NCBI GenBank assembly: GCA_910577275.1
Contig: CAJTMW010000006.1
Location: forward strand, 142,559-206,558
Source of the DNA: an uncultured Lachnospiraceae bacterium
GTDB taxonomy: Bacteria; Bacillota; Clostridia; Lachnospirales; Lachnospiraceae
DNA length: 64,000 nt
Direction: 5' to 3'
Shown: one piece after another, positions 7,870 to 16,807 of the stretch
Layout of the letters: each line of letters opens with the position of its first letter
Numbering within the stretch: position 1 is the first letter of the stretch
Program-made: the position numbers and the translations under genes
The notes under the pieces: model-generated
What the model was told of the DNA's origin: nothing
The model's database searches: none
The model's input: the letters and a program-made list of their open reading frames with translations, nothing else

Positions 7870-8314
7870 CCTTTCCCGCTCCCCCTTTCAGCACCTGACG
7901 CAGTCCCTTCGCATATTTTCTGGAAATCATTACTTCCTCGCCGTTTTCCATTGTGGCGCATATCCGGCCGCCCGGCTTGCTCTGCAGATAACTGATTCTG
8001 TAAATATTAATCACCATGGACTTGGAGCAGCGGAAAAAGCCTCTGCCATCATAGCATGCAGCCGCTGTCAGAAGGCTCATCTGCACCCTGCATACCTGCT
8101 TTTCCAGATAGGCAAAGGTGGCACCGTCCACGCTTTCCAGATAGAGAATATCCTCCGGCAGAAGAAGGAATGTCCTGCCGTCCGCACAGGCGCTTATCTT
8201 CTGCGAAGCGCCCTGAACCAGCCCGGCAATCGCTTCTATCTGTTCATTCATCTCACGATATTTTATGATGACCTCATCCTCGCCCTGCGCGATTCTGTTC
8301 ATTGTCAGTTTCAT
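7859..8314 (-). CDS. LytTR-type DNA-binding regulator
   Basis: 151 residues with no receiver domain. Residues 1-45 are a short helical region. Residues about 50-145 are a LytTR domain, with DILYLESVDGATFAYLEKQ, the conserved FFRCSKSMVINIYRISYL and MISRKYAKGLRQVL. It is first in the operon with DUF3021 and the ABC exporter and likely controls that operon. A promoter lies just upstream (8353-8380). Proteins of this type respond through their membrane partner rather than by phosphorylation. Confidence 0.9.
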   Translation of the reverse strand: MKLTMNRIAQGEDEVIIKYREMNEQIEAIAGLVQGASQKISACADGRTFLLLPEDILYLESVDGATFAYLEKQVCRVQMSLLTAAACYDGRGFFRCSKSMVINIYRISYLQSKPGGRICATMENGEEVMISRKYAKGLRQVLKGGAGKDEE

Positions 8315-8352
8315 CCGTCAACGCCCCTTTGCTTCTTCCCGCCTTTATCTGT

Positions 8353-8380
8353 ATTGTAACAAATTCCGGCCGCTCCGCAA
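8353..8380 (-). promoter_or_regulatory. Promoter of the LytTR-DUF3021-ABC operon
   Basis: On the minus strand the -35 is TTGCGG (8380-8375) and the -10 is TACAAT (8358-8353), with a 16-bp spacer. The -10 is about 40 bp before the LytTR start. Confidence 0.6.
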
Positions 8381-8404
8381 GACGGCTTTCCCTAAGATGC
8401 GTTT

Positions 8405-9745
8405 TTAAAGCGCCAGGATGCGTTTTCTCTCTCTAAGGACAAGATACAGGGATAAGATTGTCGCCAGTAAATCACTGATTGGCTGTGCAAAAAATATGCC
8501 GTTTATCCCAAAAAGAACCGGGAAGATAATGATGAACGGCACAAGAAATACTATCTGTCGTAATATAGTTATCGCAATAGAGGGTGCCGGGCGGTTAATA
8601 GACTGAAAAAAGGTAGTTGCCAGCATTACAAAGCCTAAAACCGGGGTAATGCAGAAATTTATCCGAAGTCCTGTTATTCCGATGCGGAACATCTCTTCCG
8701 TCCCTCCGAACGCCGCAAGTATCTGCCTTGGGAAAAACAGAACGGCAAGCCAGATAACGCACGTTATTGATACGGAGAAAACCGAAGCCTGAAAAAGCGT
8801 CTGTATTACCCGCTTATAATTTCCTCCGCCGTAATTATTTCCAACGATAGGCTGAATCCCCTGACTGATGCCGCTTGCGGGCATGATAACGAAGGTCATA
8901 ATGCTGGAGACAACGGCATAGACGCTGATGGCAATATCCCCTCCGTATTTTCCTAACTGACTGTTGTAAACAAGGCTGATAAACCCCATAGCCATCTGCG
9001 CTACGAAAAATGAGAAGCCGCAGGAAATGATTCTCTGGCACAGCCCTTTTTCCAGACGGAATATGCCGGGGGAAATCGTGACCTGCGTTTTCTTTCCAAA
9101 GACAAGATATGCGCCGAACAGGGCGGAAAAAATCTGTCCGATTACGGTTGCGCCGGCAGCGCCAACCACGCCCCAGTCAAAAACAATGATAAAAACGGCG
9201 TCCAAAACAATATTCGTGGCGGCTCCGATTCCCATTACGCACATACCAAGAACCGGCTTGCCGGAAACACGGACAAAATCGCAGAACAGCTGTGAAAGCC
9301 CCTGAAACAGACAGCCTAAGGCAACGATTCTGTAATAGGAAATCGCATAAGGATAAGAGGTTTGGGTTACTCCAAAAATTTTCAGGACGGGAGCAGGAAA
9401 CAACAGCAGTAAAATTGTCAGCATAATTTCAAAAAAGCATACCAGTACAAAAGCATTTCCAAACGACTTATTCATTTTATCTTCCTCATTCTGCCCGGAA
9501 AACAGACTGAAAAAAGTGGAACCGCCCGCGCTGCACGTTAAAGCAAACGCCATCATCATATAAGATAAGGGAAAGCAGACAGACAAACCGGCCAAGGCGG
9601 AGGTGCCGTTAAAATTGCCGACAAACATTCGGTCAACAATGTTGTAAACAGCGGTAATCAAAAGTGAAACCGCTGCCGGAATTGAAAATTTCAGTATCAT
9701 AGGAAATAACCGCCCGTTTAAATAATCTACAGATTTTTTATTCAT
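8405..9745 (-). CDS. MATE family multidrug efflux transporter
   Basis: 446 residues from the ATG at 9745, which has GGAGGA seven bases upstream; an ATG 12 codons earlier has no site. Twelve membrane segments in two MATE repeats are visible, with FSIPAAVSLLITAVYNIVDRMFVG in the first and GINGIFFAQPISDLLATILSL at the end. MATE proteins use a Na+ or H+ gradient to export cationic drugs and dyes. The gene lies just downstream of a MarR repressor, and a site matching the repressor's own operator lies in the gap between them. Confidence 0.92.
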   Translation of the reverse strand: MNKKSVDYLNGRLFPMILKFSIPAAVSLLITAVYNIVDRMFVGNFNGTSALAGLSVCFPLSYMMMAFALTCSAGGSTFFSLFSGQNEEDKMNKSFGNAFVLVCFFEIMLTILLLLFPAPVLKIFGVTQTSYPYAISYYRIVALGCLFQGLSQLFCDFVRVSGKPVLGMCVMGIGAATNIVLDAVFIIVFDWGVVGAAGATVIGQIFSALFGAYLVFGKKTQVTISPGIFRLEKGLCQRIISCGFSFFVAQMAMGFISLVYNSQLGKYGGDIAISVYAVVSSIMTFVIMPASGISQGIQPIVGNNYGGGNYKRVIQTLFQASVFSVSITCVIWLAVLFFPRQILAAFGGTEEMFRIGITGLRINFCITPVLGFVMLATTFFQSINRPAPSIAITILRQIVFLVPFIIIFPVLFGINGIFFAQPISDLLATILSLYLVLRERKRILAL

Positions 9746-9758
9746 TTTGTATCCTCCA

Positions 9759-9822
9759 GGATTTATTTCCGCAGACAACAAGCCAGACGACTGCTTTCAG
9801 TCATTTGACGGCCGCCGCGGAG
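9759..9822 (-). repeat. Dispersed structured repeat, copy D
   Basis: On the minus strand it begins CTCCGCGG, contains the conserved CGTCAAATG, a GACTG-AAAG-CAGTC hairpin and TCTGGCTTGTTG, and ends CTGCGGAAATAAAT. The ends pair (TCCGC/GCGGA). It ends a few bases before the ribosome site of the MATE gene, in the same sense, so it would be in the 5' untranslated region. Confidence 0.7.
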
Positions 9823-9829
9823 CTTTTTG

Positions 9830-9843
9830 CTTAGTTTGCTAAG
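9830..9843. promoter_or_regulatory. Candidate MarR operator upstream of the MATE gene
   Basis: The sequence CTTAGTTTGCTAAG has 5-bp dyad arms. It matches the site overlapping the promoter of the neighbouring marR-type gene (10315-10328) at 12 of 14 positions. Confidence 0.6.
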
Positions 9844-9873
9844 TATTTGGGTAAAAAACACCTGATAACGGCT

Positions 9874-10296
9874 TCATGAAATATTATCAAGCATTTTTTC
9901 GACTACGCTGAAGAAAACATCAAGGTCATTTTCCGAAATCCCCTGCGTCAGTTCTTCTTCCAGGTTCAATATGTCAGCCATGACAACATCCTTGTATTGC
10001 AGAGCCTTTTCGCTGACAATTATCTTTTTCCACCGCGCGTCATTTTCAGCGGCTTCACGGTAAATCAGTCCGTTCTGCTCCATTTTTTTCAAAAGCACGG
10101 TTGCCGTCGGGGGACGCAGACTGTATTCTTCCTCAATATCCTTCTGAAAAACATCATTTGTCTGCGCCAGAAGGAAATGCAATACCTTCCCCTGCGAACC
10201 GCTGAAATTCTCACGGCTGGAAAAAGCGTCGATTTTCCTGCGCAGCTTGTTCGACAGCTTGCCGATATAGCGCGCCGCGTGTCTGTTGTGTTCCAT
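9874..10296 (-). CDS. MarR family transcriptional regulator
   Basis: 140 residues with a winged helix-turn-helix: FSGSQGKVLHFLLAQTNDVFQKDIEEEYSL, the recognition helix region RPPTATVLLKKMEQNGLI, and the wing with DARWKKIIVSEKA. MarR proteins are dimers that usually repress themselves and a neighbouring efflux gene, and release DNA on binding a ligand. The neighbouring gene here is the MATE transporter, 128 bp downstream. Two near-identical palindromes, one on this gene's promoter and one in the gap before the transporter, support that role. Confidence 0.92.
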   Translation of the reverse strand: MEHNRHAARYIGKLSNKLRRKIDAFSSRENFSGSQGKVLHFLLAQTNDVFQKDIEEEYSLRPPTATVLLKKMEQNGLIYREAAENDARWKKIIVSEKALQYKDVVMADILNLEEELTQGISENDLDVFFSVVEKMLDNIS

Positions 10297-10314
10297 AAAC
10301 TGCCCTCCAAATTA

Positions 10315-10355
10315 CTTAGTATGCTAATTATAGTCAGGAAAGCAATTATTGTCAA
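10315..10355 (-). promoter_or_regulatory. marR promoter with overlapping operator
   Basis: On the minus strand the -35 is TTGACA (10355-10350) and the -10 is TATAAT (10332-10327), with a 17-bp spacer: a consensus promoter. The palindrome ATTAGCATACTAAG (10328-10315) starts inside the -10 box, which fits direct blocking by the repressor. Confidence 0.8.
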
Positions 10356-10402
10356 GGGCATAACGGAAAACAGGAAAAGAAATGGTATATTAAAACGGGA
10401 AA

Positions 10403-10455
10403 TCCGCATTGATATGCGGAAAGGGAATCAGACAGGCGCGGGCTGCGCCTGTCTG
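10403..10455 (-). terminator. Terminator after the MATE-associated operon
   Basis: A perfect 11-bp stem (CAGACAGGCGC/GCGCCTGTCTG, 10429-10455) begins two bases after the stop of the upstream minus-strand gene. A second stem, CCGCAT/ATGCGG, follows at 10404-10419, and then TTTCCCGTTTT. The T-run is imperfect. Confidence 0.6.
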
Positions 10456-10456
10456 G

Positions 10457-10987
10457 CTATTCATGGTACTTCTCCTGCAAATGTAAGGCTGAACGGATAG
10501 ATAATGTTGTATCTACAGCATAGACAGCGACAAGTATTGCACTCAAAAAGCCGGCTGTTGCAGCAGGTATCTCCAGTATGGCCCTTTCAAAGAGAGGGTG
10601 CAGGAGCTTTATTTGCGCCACCGAAAACAATCCCCAGCCAAAGGAGTAAAGCGGGCAGATATATCCGTTCAGATTAAAGCGATTTCTCCTGTAATCCCAA
10701 TATCTTGCGCGGAACAGTCTTTGCATGACCACGCCGGTTACATACTCCAGGGCAGTTGCACTCGCCATTCCGGCAAGAAAAATCATAGGTATGCTGTCCC
10801 GCACCGGTAAAGTAATCAAAAGAACACTAATTGCACCAAACCCATAAATCGGCGCCATTGGACCGTATAAAAATCCCCGGTTAATCCACTTTCTTTCATA
10901 TAATGAAGCATACAGACATTCCCCAATCCAGCCGAGAAAACAATACAGAAAGAAAAACAGCAGCCATTGTGTCAAAGAATATTTCAT
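10457..10987 (-). CDS. CmpB/'ABC-transporter type IV' family membrane protein (PF06541-like)
   Basis: 176 residues from the ATG at 10987, which has GGAGGAAAC before it; the upstream ATG lacks a site. Five membrane segments are visible. The conserved core reads FFLYCFLGWIGECLYASLY, then RGFLYGPMAPIYGFGA and LNGYICPLYSFGWG, the signature of this widespread Firmicute family. Despite its name its function is not established. It is the last gene of the second MATE operon, 26 bp after the cyclopropane synthase remnant. Confidence 0.8.
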   Translation of the reverse strand: MKYSLTQWLLFFFLYCFLGWIGECLYASLYERKWINRGFLYGPMAPIYGFGAISVLLITLPVRDSIPMIFLAGMASATALEYVTGVVMQRLFRARYWDYRRNRFNLNGYICPLYSFGWGLFSVAQIKLLHPLFERAILEIPAATAGFLSAILVAVYAVDTTLSIRSALHLQEKYHE

Positions 10988-11013
10988 GAAATTGTTTCCT
11001 CCTTCGCATGTTC

Positions 11014-11505
11014 TTAATACCATTTTGTCATTGGAAGTTCATTGTTTACATCGTTAGTAAAAATAATCTGATGAAGGTCAATAACCCCGTTCATAAATGT
11101 TGCCGCGCAGGCTTGGAACCACTCCTCCGGGAAAATATATTTTTTTATCCATGCATCTCCGGGATATTCTTTCAAGCCGCTGATAAAGTGAAGCAAAAAG
11201 ATACCTCCCGGCTTCAATACCGATTTTACGCACCCCATAAATTCTTCGTATTTTCCCATCTGTCCCAGAAAGTGATTTAACGCATGGTATAAATCCCCTT
11301 CAATCTCCAAATCGCCATCCATATACGCTTCACCAAACGCAAGGGAGGTGCTCGTCATAAGAGAATGCATAGAAACCGGCCTTTTGAAATTCACTGTAAA
11401 TTCCGGCTCCCCTTCCCCGATTTTATATTCGTCCTGACCAATCTTCACACAAAAAGGATACTGGTCAAAATTACTTAAATATGATGTTAAAACATTATCC
11501 GACAT
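11014..11505 (-). pseudogene. Cyclopropane-fatty-acyl-phospholipid synthase with two internal in-frame deletions
   Basis: The 163-residue frame is intact, but full-length enzymes have about 390. Residues 1-85 match the N-terminus (SLAFGEAYMDGDLEIEGDLY). Residues 86-127 match a middle part (FMGCVKSVLKPGG, LLHFISGLKEYPGD, WIKKYIFP). Residues 128-163 match the extreme C-terminus (ACAATFMNGVIDLHQ, NNELPMTKWY). The segments between, including the SAM-binding GCGWG loop, are absent, so it cannot be an active methyltransferase. Both joins keep the frame and there are no stops. It lies between the MATE and PF06541-type genes in one operon. It could be a decaying gene or a small protein kept for another purpose. 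Confidence 0.75.
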
Positions 11506-11542
11506 TTTTTCATCCTTCCGCCAATTAAAACATTATTGTCTT

Positions 11543-12847
11543 TTACTGAGCCATTTCCTGTTTATCCACACGCTGTTTCAAAACTAAAGCTAAAAGGGCA
11601 GACAAAATCCTTGCAAAAACCGTACTCCACCAAATCATAATCTGCCCGCCGAACAAAGGCGGTAAAATAAGCATCAGCACCAGCATAAGCAGCGGCTCTA
11701 TAAAGGTCAGTAAATAAGAAAAAGCGCTTTTCTCCGTTGCATAAAAGCTTGCCGTTGTAATACGGAGAATTGCAACAAAAGGAACAGAAACCAGAAAAAC
11801 AGGCATAATTCTGGCAATCTCTGCGTTTACTTCACCGGACGCCCCAAATAAAACTCCAAGGCTTCCCCTTGTCACATACATGATAACGCAGCCTATGACA
11901 GACAATGCAAAGGCAAATCCATAAGCCAATTTCCGTACATATTTCATATCGTCCCAGTTTCTTTCGCCATAGCACTGACTAATCAGCGGCTGGCTTCCGT
12001 CCCCCACGCCCTGCAAAATAAGGTAAATAATGCAGATGACATATGCGATACACGCATAGGTGGCAATTGCTGCATCCCCGCCGTAGGAAACAGAAAAACG
12101 GTTGATAATAATCAAAGAGATATTAGGCGACATGGCAAGCCCAAAAGGCGCTATTCCGATTTTAATCACGGAAGCAAATACCGTTCCTGTTTTTGAGAGA
12201 GAGATACGCAGCGTAAATTGCTTTTTACTCAATAAATAAATCAGTGCAATCAGCATCGTAACGCCCTGCCCGATAATCGTAGCCCATGCCGCGCCTGCAA
12301 CGCCCTGTTCCAGCACCCATACAAACACATAATCCAGAATAATATTGGTAACAAATCCCGCAATCATGGATACCATAGCATAAAAAGAACCTCCGTGATT
12401 ACGGATAAAGGGAACCAGTCCCGTACCGATTACCTGCAGGGCTGCCCCAACGGCAATCACAGCAATATATTCCTCCCCTAAAGAAAGGAGCTGTCCCCTT
12501 GCCCCTAACAGCCTTAAAAGCGGACTGTTCAAAAGGAAAATCGAGACTGTCAGTATGATACTCGAAATAATCAAAAGCCACATCGCACCTGCCGTAAACG
12601 CTTTCGCTTCATCGTCCTTTTTCTCCGCTTTATTGATTGAATAATAAATCGCTCCGCCCATACCGATTCCGGTTCCCAGCGCCTGAATGACAGCTACAAT
12701 CGGATAAGCGATGTTTACGGCTGAAAGCCCCATATCACCGATACTGTTGCCAACAAAAAATCCATCTACGATTGTATAAACCCCTGATAGTGCAAAGGAT
12801 AATACTGAAGGTATTACATATTTAAAAAAAGTTCTTACGTCACGCAT
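11543..12847 (-). CDS. MATE family efflux transporter
   Basis: 434 residues from the ATG at 12847, with GGAG about 11 bases upstream. A TTG at 12892 would add 15 charged residues and looks less likely. Twelve membrane segments in two repeats are present, with FFKYVIPSVLSFALSGVYTIVDGFFVG at the start. It is related to but clearly different from the MATE protein at 8.4-9.7 kb. A consensus promoter overlapped by an inverted repeat lies upstream, next to a convergently acting MarR gene. It heads an operon with the cyclopropane synthase remnant and the PF06541-type protein. Confidence 0.92.
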   Translation of the reverse strand: MRDVRTFFKYVIPSVLSFALSGVYTIVDGFFVGNSIGDMGLSAVNIAYPIVAVIQALGTGIGMGGAIYYSINKAEKKDDEAKAFTAGAMWLLIISSIILTVSIFLLNSPLLRLLGARGQLLSLGEEYIAVIAVGAALQVIGTGLVPFIRNHGGSFYAMVSMIAGFVTNIILDYVFVWVLEQGVAGAAWATIIGQGVTMLIALIYLLSKKQFTLRISLSKTGTVFASVIKIGIAPFGLAMSPNISLIIINRFSVSYGGDAAIATYACIAYVICIIYLILQGVGDGSQPLISQCYGERNWDDMKYVRKLAYGFAFALSVIGCVIMYVTRGSLGVLFGASGEVNAEIARIMPVFLVSVPFVAILRITTASFYATEKSAFSYLLTFIEPLLMLVLMLILPPLFGGQIMIWWSTVFARILSALLALVLKQRVDKQEMAQ

Positions 12848-12918
12848 TTGTTTCACTACTCCTTCCCGCCTCTTTTTTAAAAAGCGTAACAATATTGTGT
12901 ATTACTATATTTTTATAT

Positions 12919-12974
12919 TTAGTCCGTACATGTACTATATGACTATTATAGTCTGTATTCGGACTAATTGTCAA
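12919..12974 (-). promoter_or_regulatory. MATE operon promoter with overlapping inverted-repeat operator
   Basis: On the minus strand the -35 is TTGACA (12974-12969) and the -10 is TATAAT (12950-12945), with an 18-bp spacer. A perfect 8-bp inverted repeat, TTAGTCCG (12919-12926) and CGGACTAA (12960-12967), brackets the -10. Inside it are a second dyad GACTA-TTA-TAGTC (12941-12953) and GTACATGTAC (12926-12935). The MarR protein encoded just upstream is the likely ligand. Confidence 0.75.
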
Positions 12975-13034
12975 GTAAAAAAATTTACACTAAAAAAGCA
13001 CCAAAGTATTTACCTTGATGCCCCTTCAATGCCT

Positions 13035-13466
13035 TTAGACTTCCTTCTCCATTTCCTTTTCAAACACAGTATTAAACAATGTAATATTGTCTACCATTTG
13101 CCGAACCCTGTCATCACCCATAATCTGGAGCGCACGGTGCTCCAGCTCACGCAAAGGTGTTATGAGTTCTCTGGAATAGGCAATCCCCTTCTCGGTTAAT
13201 GTAATCTGCTTTTCCCTGCGGTCCTCAATGCCTGGAGAAAGTTCGATGTATCCGTCTTCCTTCAGGGAGCGAATAACGCTGTTGACAGTCTGCTTTGCCA
13301 TTCCGGTACAGATACAGATTTTTTTCTGCGTCATTGTCTTTTGCCCTTCCAGCGCGTACAGAACAAGCAAAAGATAATAATTAATATCCTTTGAAGCCGC
13401 CCAGGAGCTGTATAACCCATTTGCCTGTCCCCATACTCCCCACAATTTCTGTTCATCTGTAGGCAT
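13035..13466 (-). CDS. MarR family transcriptional regulator
   Basis: 143 residues. The winged helix-turn-helix reads TMTQKKICICTGMAKQTVNSVIRSLKEDG with the wing GIEDRREKQITLTEKG. The rest is the helical dimerisation part. It lies directly upstream of a MATE gene in the same direction, with about 190 bp between that holds a strong promoter covered by an inverted repeat. It probably represses that efflux operon. Its own promoter is at 13502-13530. Confidence 0.92.
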   Translation of the reverse strand: MPTDEQKLWGVWGQANGLYSSWAASKDINYYLLLVLYALEGQKTMTQKKICICTGMAKQTVNSVIRSLKEDGYIELSPGIEDRREKQITLTEKGIAYSRELITPLRELEHRALQIMGDDRVRQMVDNITLFNTVFEKEMEKEV

Positions 13467-13798
13467 AGTTATTGCCCTCCCCGTTTTATTATGTTAATTT
13501 TATTATAGTATCTATATATACTTTTAGCAATAGTGGTATTACTTTCCCAGACTTTTTAATAATACAATTATGTTCTGATAATTACTTTTGCATTATTTTC
13601 TTCATGCATCCGTTAATAAAATAATGTAAAATATCATTATTGCATGATATAATTTAGCTGCAATTACGCTTTAGAATATTGGAAAACAAAATGCGCCTTT
13701 CTTACGCGGCACAGGATAAAAGTACGTTTTATTGGACAGTACCAATGGTATAATGAATTTAGTCAATTCTTAATAATATTCAACGTTCGGAGGGCGGC
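13467..13798. other. Intergenic region between the MarR gene and the restriction-modification island
   Basis: An AT-rich divergent region of about 330 bp. The marR promoter (13502-13530) points left. Rightward there is a TATAAT at 13749-13754 about 45 bp before the restriction gene, with no good -35 at 17 bp. The short dyad ATTGG-acagta-CCAAT (13731-13746) sits where the -35 should be and could be an operator. No gene or controller protein is seen. Confidence 0.5.
13502..13530 (-). promoter_or_regulatory. Promoter of the MarR gene
   Basis: On the minus strand the -35 is TTGCTA (13530-13525) and the -10 is TATAAT (13507-13502), with a 17-bp spacer. Confidence 0.7.
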
Positions 13799-16798
13799 AT
13801 GGATTTAGAAAAGCTAAAAGAACTTGTAATAAAATACAACAAATACAGAAGCTATTACCATGATGCAAATAACAAGTATAATGAAACGGAATGCAGAGAT
13901 GAATATATAAGTCCGTTATTGGAATGCTTCGGCTGGGATGTCCAAAATGTACAGGGAAAGCTGCCTCAATATAAAGAAGTAATAGTTGAAAGATTTTCAA
14001 ACAGTGCAGAAAGGCCAGACTATTCACTGACACTTAACGGTGTCACAAAAATTTTCGTTGAAGCCAAAAAGCCATGTGTTGACATTACAGCAGAAACAGA
14101 ACCGGCCAACCAGACGCGGAAATATGGCTGGAATGCAAATCATGCTCTTTCTGTTTTGACCAATTTTGAAAATCTGATTATCTATGATACAACAAATCAG
14201 CCACAGGCAGATGACGATGCTAAAACATCATTGTACCGCAGATATTATTTTGACGAATATGTTGAAAAACATCAGGAAATAGGGCAATTGATTTCTAAGG
14301 AGTCCGTATATAGCGGAAAATATGATGAATTTGTTAAAAACAATTTTCAGGATAAAAATCGATACAGTACAGAAATTGACGAGACCTTTTTGAAACATAT
14401 TAATAAATGGCGGTTAGAACTTGGCGAATATCTTTATCAAAAAGAGAACCGGTATAAAAATCTTCAGGTACTTAATGATGTTGTAGAGGATTTTATCAAT
14501 CAAATTATATTTTTGCGCATCTGTGAGGACAGAAAGCTGCCTTTATATAAAAAATTATATGAGATGATTTCTAATAAAGAGGAGCTGCAGGCCGTTTTGA
14601 CAGATACATTTAAAAAAGCGGATAAACGATATAATTCAGGTTTATTTGATGATAACAACATTATTTTTGACCTTAACAGCAATATTATCTTTGAAATGAT
14701 TGAATCATTATATTATCCTAAAACACCTTATCTGTTTACAATGATTGAACCGAATATTTTAGGGAAAATATATGAATCATTTCTTACAGAGAGTCTGACT
14801 GTTTCAGACAATAAAATTTGCCTGGCAAAAAAGAACGAATACAGGCATAAATCGGTTGTGAGTACGCCAGTAGAAATTGTAAAATATATGGTTAAGAATA
14901 CCCTGGAAACTATCTGCGCCGGTAAAACGCCAAAGGAAATATTAAGGTTGAGAATTATTGATATTGCCTGCGGTTCGGGTATTTTTTTAGAAGAGGCATA
15001 TCAATATTTAATTGATTACTGCGTCAAATGGTACATAGATAATAATCCTTATTATCTTTTAGATACAGATAAAGGACAGAAGAAATTGCCTGTTGAGGAT
15101 AAAAAGGAAATACTGCTTAACTGCATATTTGGCATCGATATAGATAATCATGCGGTGGAAGTAAGTAAATTTTCATTATTGCTTAAATTAATTGAAGACG
15201 AAACAGAACCTTCCATAAAAAATGCAACGCCGGTTCTGCCTGATTTATCTTCAAATATAAAAGCCGGAAATGCGTTAATTACAAGAACTGATATTCAGGA
15301 AGAAAATCTATCGGTGGATGACCTGCTGACAATAAGACCTTTTGATTGGAATACCATTAACGATGGAAATAAGTTTGATGTAATACTCGGTAATCCTCCC
15401 TATGTAAAGACAGAGGATATCCACACTCTTTCCAAAGAAATTGAATTTAAAACCTATAAGAAAAAATATAAGAGCGCTTATAAACAATTTGATAAATATT
15501 TTTTGTTTGTTGAAAAGGCAATATCTTTATTAAATAATAATGGTATTTTGTGCTATATCATACCAAATAAATTTTATAAGATTGCCGCCGGCCAGGAATT
15601 AAGAAGACTGGTTTGTAAAAATGTAATGGCAATTGATGATTTCGGCGATGCCCAGCTATTTCCGGATAAAACAATATACAGTTCAATAGTCACGATTGGA
15701 GAAAAGAAATGCGACACATTGAATTATTCTTATGTTAAATCGATTGTTGACCTTTGGGTTGGTCAAAATATTGAAAGCGTTAAAATCCAGAATGAAGACC
15801 TCTCACAAACTCCATGGAGTTTGTCGTCAGATATTGAATTTATGAAGATAATGAATGATGTTCGGACAAAAACGATTCCGCTTTCAAATATTGCCGAAGT
15901 GTTCAACGGTATTCAGACAAGTGCGGAGCGCCCTGAAAAATTCTCTGATAAAAAAGAAGTTTACTGGTTTGATAATTCATGTATAGATTCTGAGGATAAA
16001 GATTATATATATGTACGCAAATATGGAAAGAAATATACAATTGAAAAGAATATACTAAAACCTTATTTCAAACCGACGAAGGCTTCCGAAAAAGGTATGG
16101 ATACTTACTCTCTGCCTGATACAGATAAACGAATTATTTTCCCTTATGATAAAGAGGGTAAATTATACAATATCGAGACAATGAAGACAAGTTTTGCAGG
16201 TGCATTTGAATATCTGACAGACTGCTATGACAGGTTAATACCGAGGTGCCTAAATGACGGCATAGGAAGAGATGTGCCGGACGCCACCCCTGATACATGG
16301 TATAAATACGGAAGAACCCAGGCATTAACGGCCTTTATCAATACACCCAAGCTTATAGTCCGGGTATTAAGCAAAGAGCCAATGTATGCATTTGATGACA
16401 AAGATATGTTAATTGCCTCCGGCGGAACAGCCGGTTACTGTGCTGTCAGCAAATTGAATGGCAGTAATTATGCTCTGGAATATATCCAGGCATGGCTTGC
16501 GCATCCGTATACAGAAAAGCTCTTCCAGATTCAGGGAAGTGATTTTGAAAATGGCTTTACAGCAAGAGGGACTTTTTTATTAAAAAGGCTACCGTTTGTT
16601 GTATTGAATTTTAGTGATGAAAAACAGAGAAATTTATATGAGAATGTCGTTTTGAAGACAAAGCAAATTTATAGATTAAATACGGAAATGAAAAGCCATC
16701 CTGACAAGATGTCAAAATGTATTCTGGCAAATGAGAAAAAGAATCTAATTATAGAAATTCAGGAGTTAATTACCAGAGTATATCAGCAGAAATTTTAA
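13799..16798 (+). CDS. Type IIG restriction-modification enzyme (endonuclease and adenine methyltransferase in one chain)
   Basis: 999 residues. The N-terminus has a PD-(D/E)XK nuclease site, RPDYSLTLNGVTKIFVEAKKP (PD at 73-74, E88-A-K90). A helical spacer runs to about 380. The N6-adenine methyltransferase core has motif I DIACGSGIFLEEA (about 387) and motif IV NPPYVK (about 532). The C-terminal 350 residues would be the target recognition domain. Such proteins cut and modify DNA alone, with SAM as methyl donor. The gene is markedly AT-rich, on the opposite strand to its neighbours, and followed after nine bases by a second methyltransferase, which suggests acquisition as a unit. GGAGGG lies just before the ATG. 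The recognition sequence cannot be predicted. Confidence 0.88.
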   Translation: MDLEKLKELVIKYNKYRSYYHDANNKYNETECRDEYISPLLECFGWDVQNVQGKLPQYKEVIVERFSNSAERPDYSLTLNGVTKIFVEAKKPCVDITAETEPANQTRKYGWNANHALSVLTNFENLIIYDTTNQPQADDDAKTSLYRRYYFDEYVEKHQEIGQLISKESVYSGKYDEFVKNNFQDKNRYSTEIDETFLKHINKWRLELGEYLYQKENRYKNLQVLNDVVEDFINQIIFLRICEDRKLPLYKKLYEMISNKEELQAVLTDTFKKADKRYNSGLFDDNNIIFDLNSNIIFEMIESLYYPKTPYLFTMIEPNILGKIYESFLTESLTVSDNKICLAKKNEYRHKSVVSTPVEIVKYMVKNTLETICAGKTPKEILRLRIIDIACGSGIFLEEAYQYLIDYCVKWYIDNNPYYLLDTDKGQKKLPVEDKKEILLNCIFGIDIDNHAVEVSKFSLLLKLIEDETEPSIKNATPVLPDLSSNIKAGNALITRTDIQEENLSVDDLLTIRPFDWNTINDGNKFDVILGNPPYVKTEDIHTLSKEIEFKTYKKKYKSAYKQFDKYFLFVEKAISLLNNNGILCYIIPNKFYKIAAGQELRRLVCKNVMAIDDFGDAQLFPDKTIYSSIVTIGEKKCDTLNYSYVKSIVDLWVGQNIESVKIQNEDLSQTPWSLSSDIEFMKIMNDVRTKTIPLSNIAEVFNGIQTSAERPEKFSDKKEVYWFDNSCIDSEDKDYIYVRKYGKKYTIEKNILKPYFKPTKASEKGMDTYSLPDTDKRIIFPYDKEGKLYNIETMKTSFAGAFEYLTDCYDRLIPRCLNDGIGRDVPDATPDTWYKYGRTQALTAFINTPKLIVRVLSKEPMYAFDDKDMLIASGGTAGYCAVSKLNGSNYALEYIQAWLAHPYTEKLFQIQGSDFENGFTARGTFLLKRLPFVVLNFSDEKQRNLYENVVLKTKQIYRLNTEMKSHPDKMSKCILANEKKNLIIEIQELITRVYQQKF

Positions 16799-16807
16799 GG
16801 TGATGAT

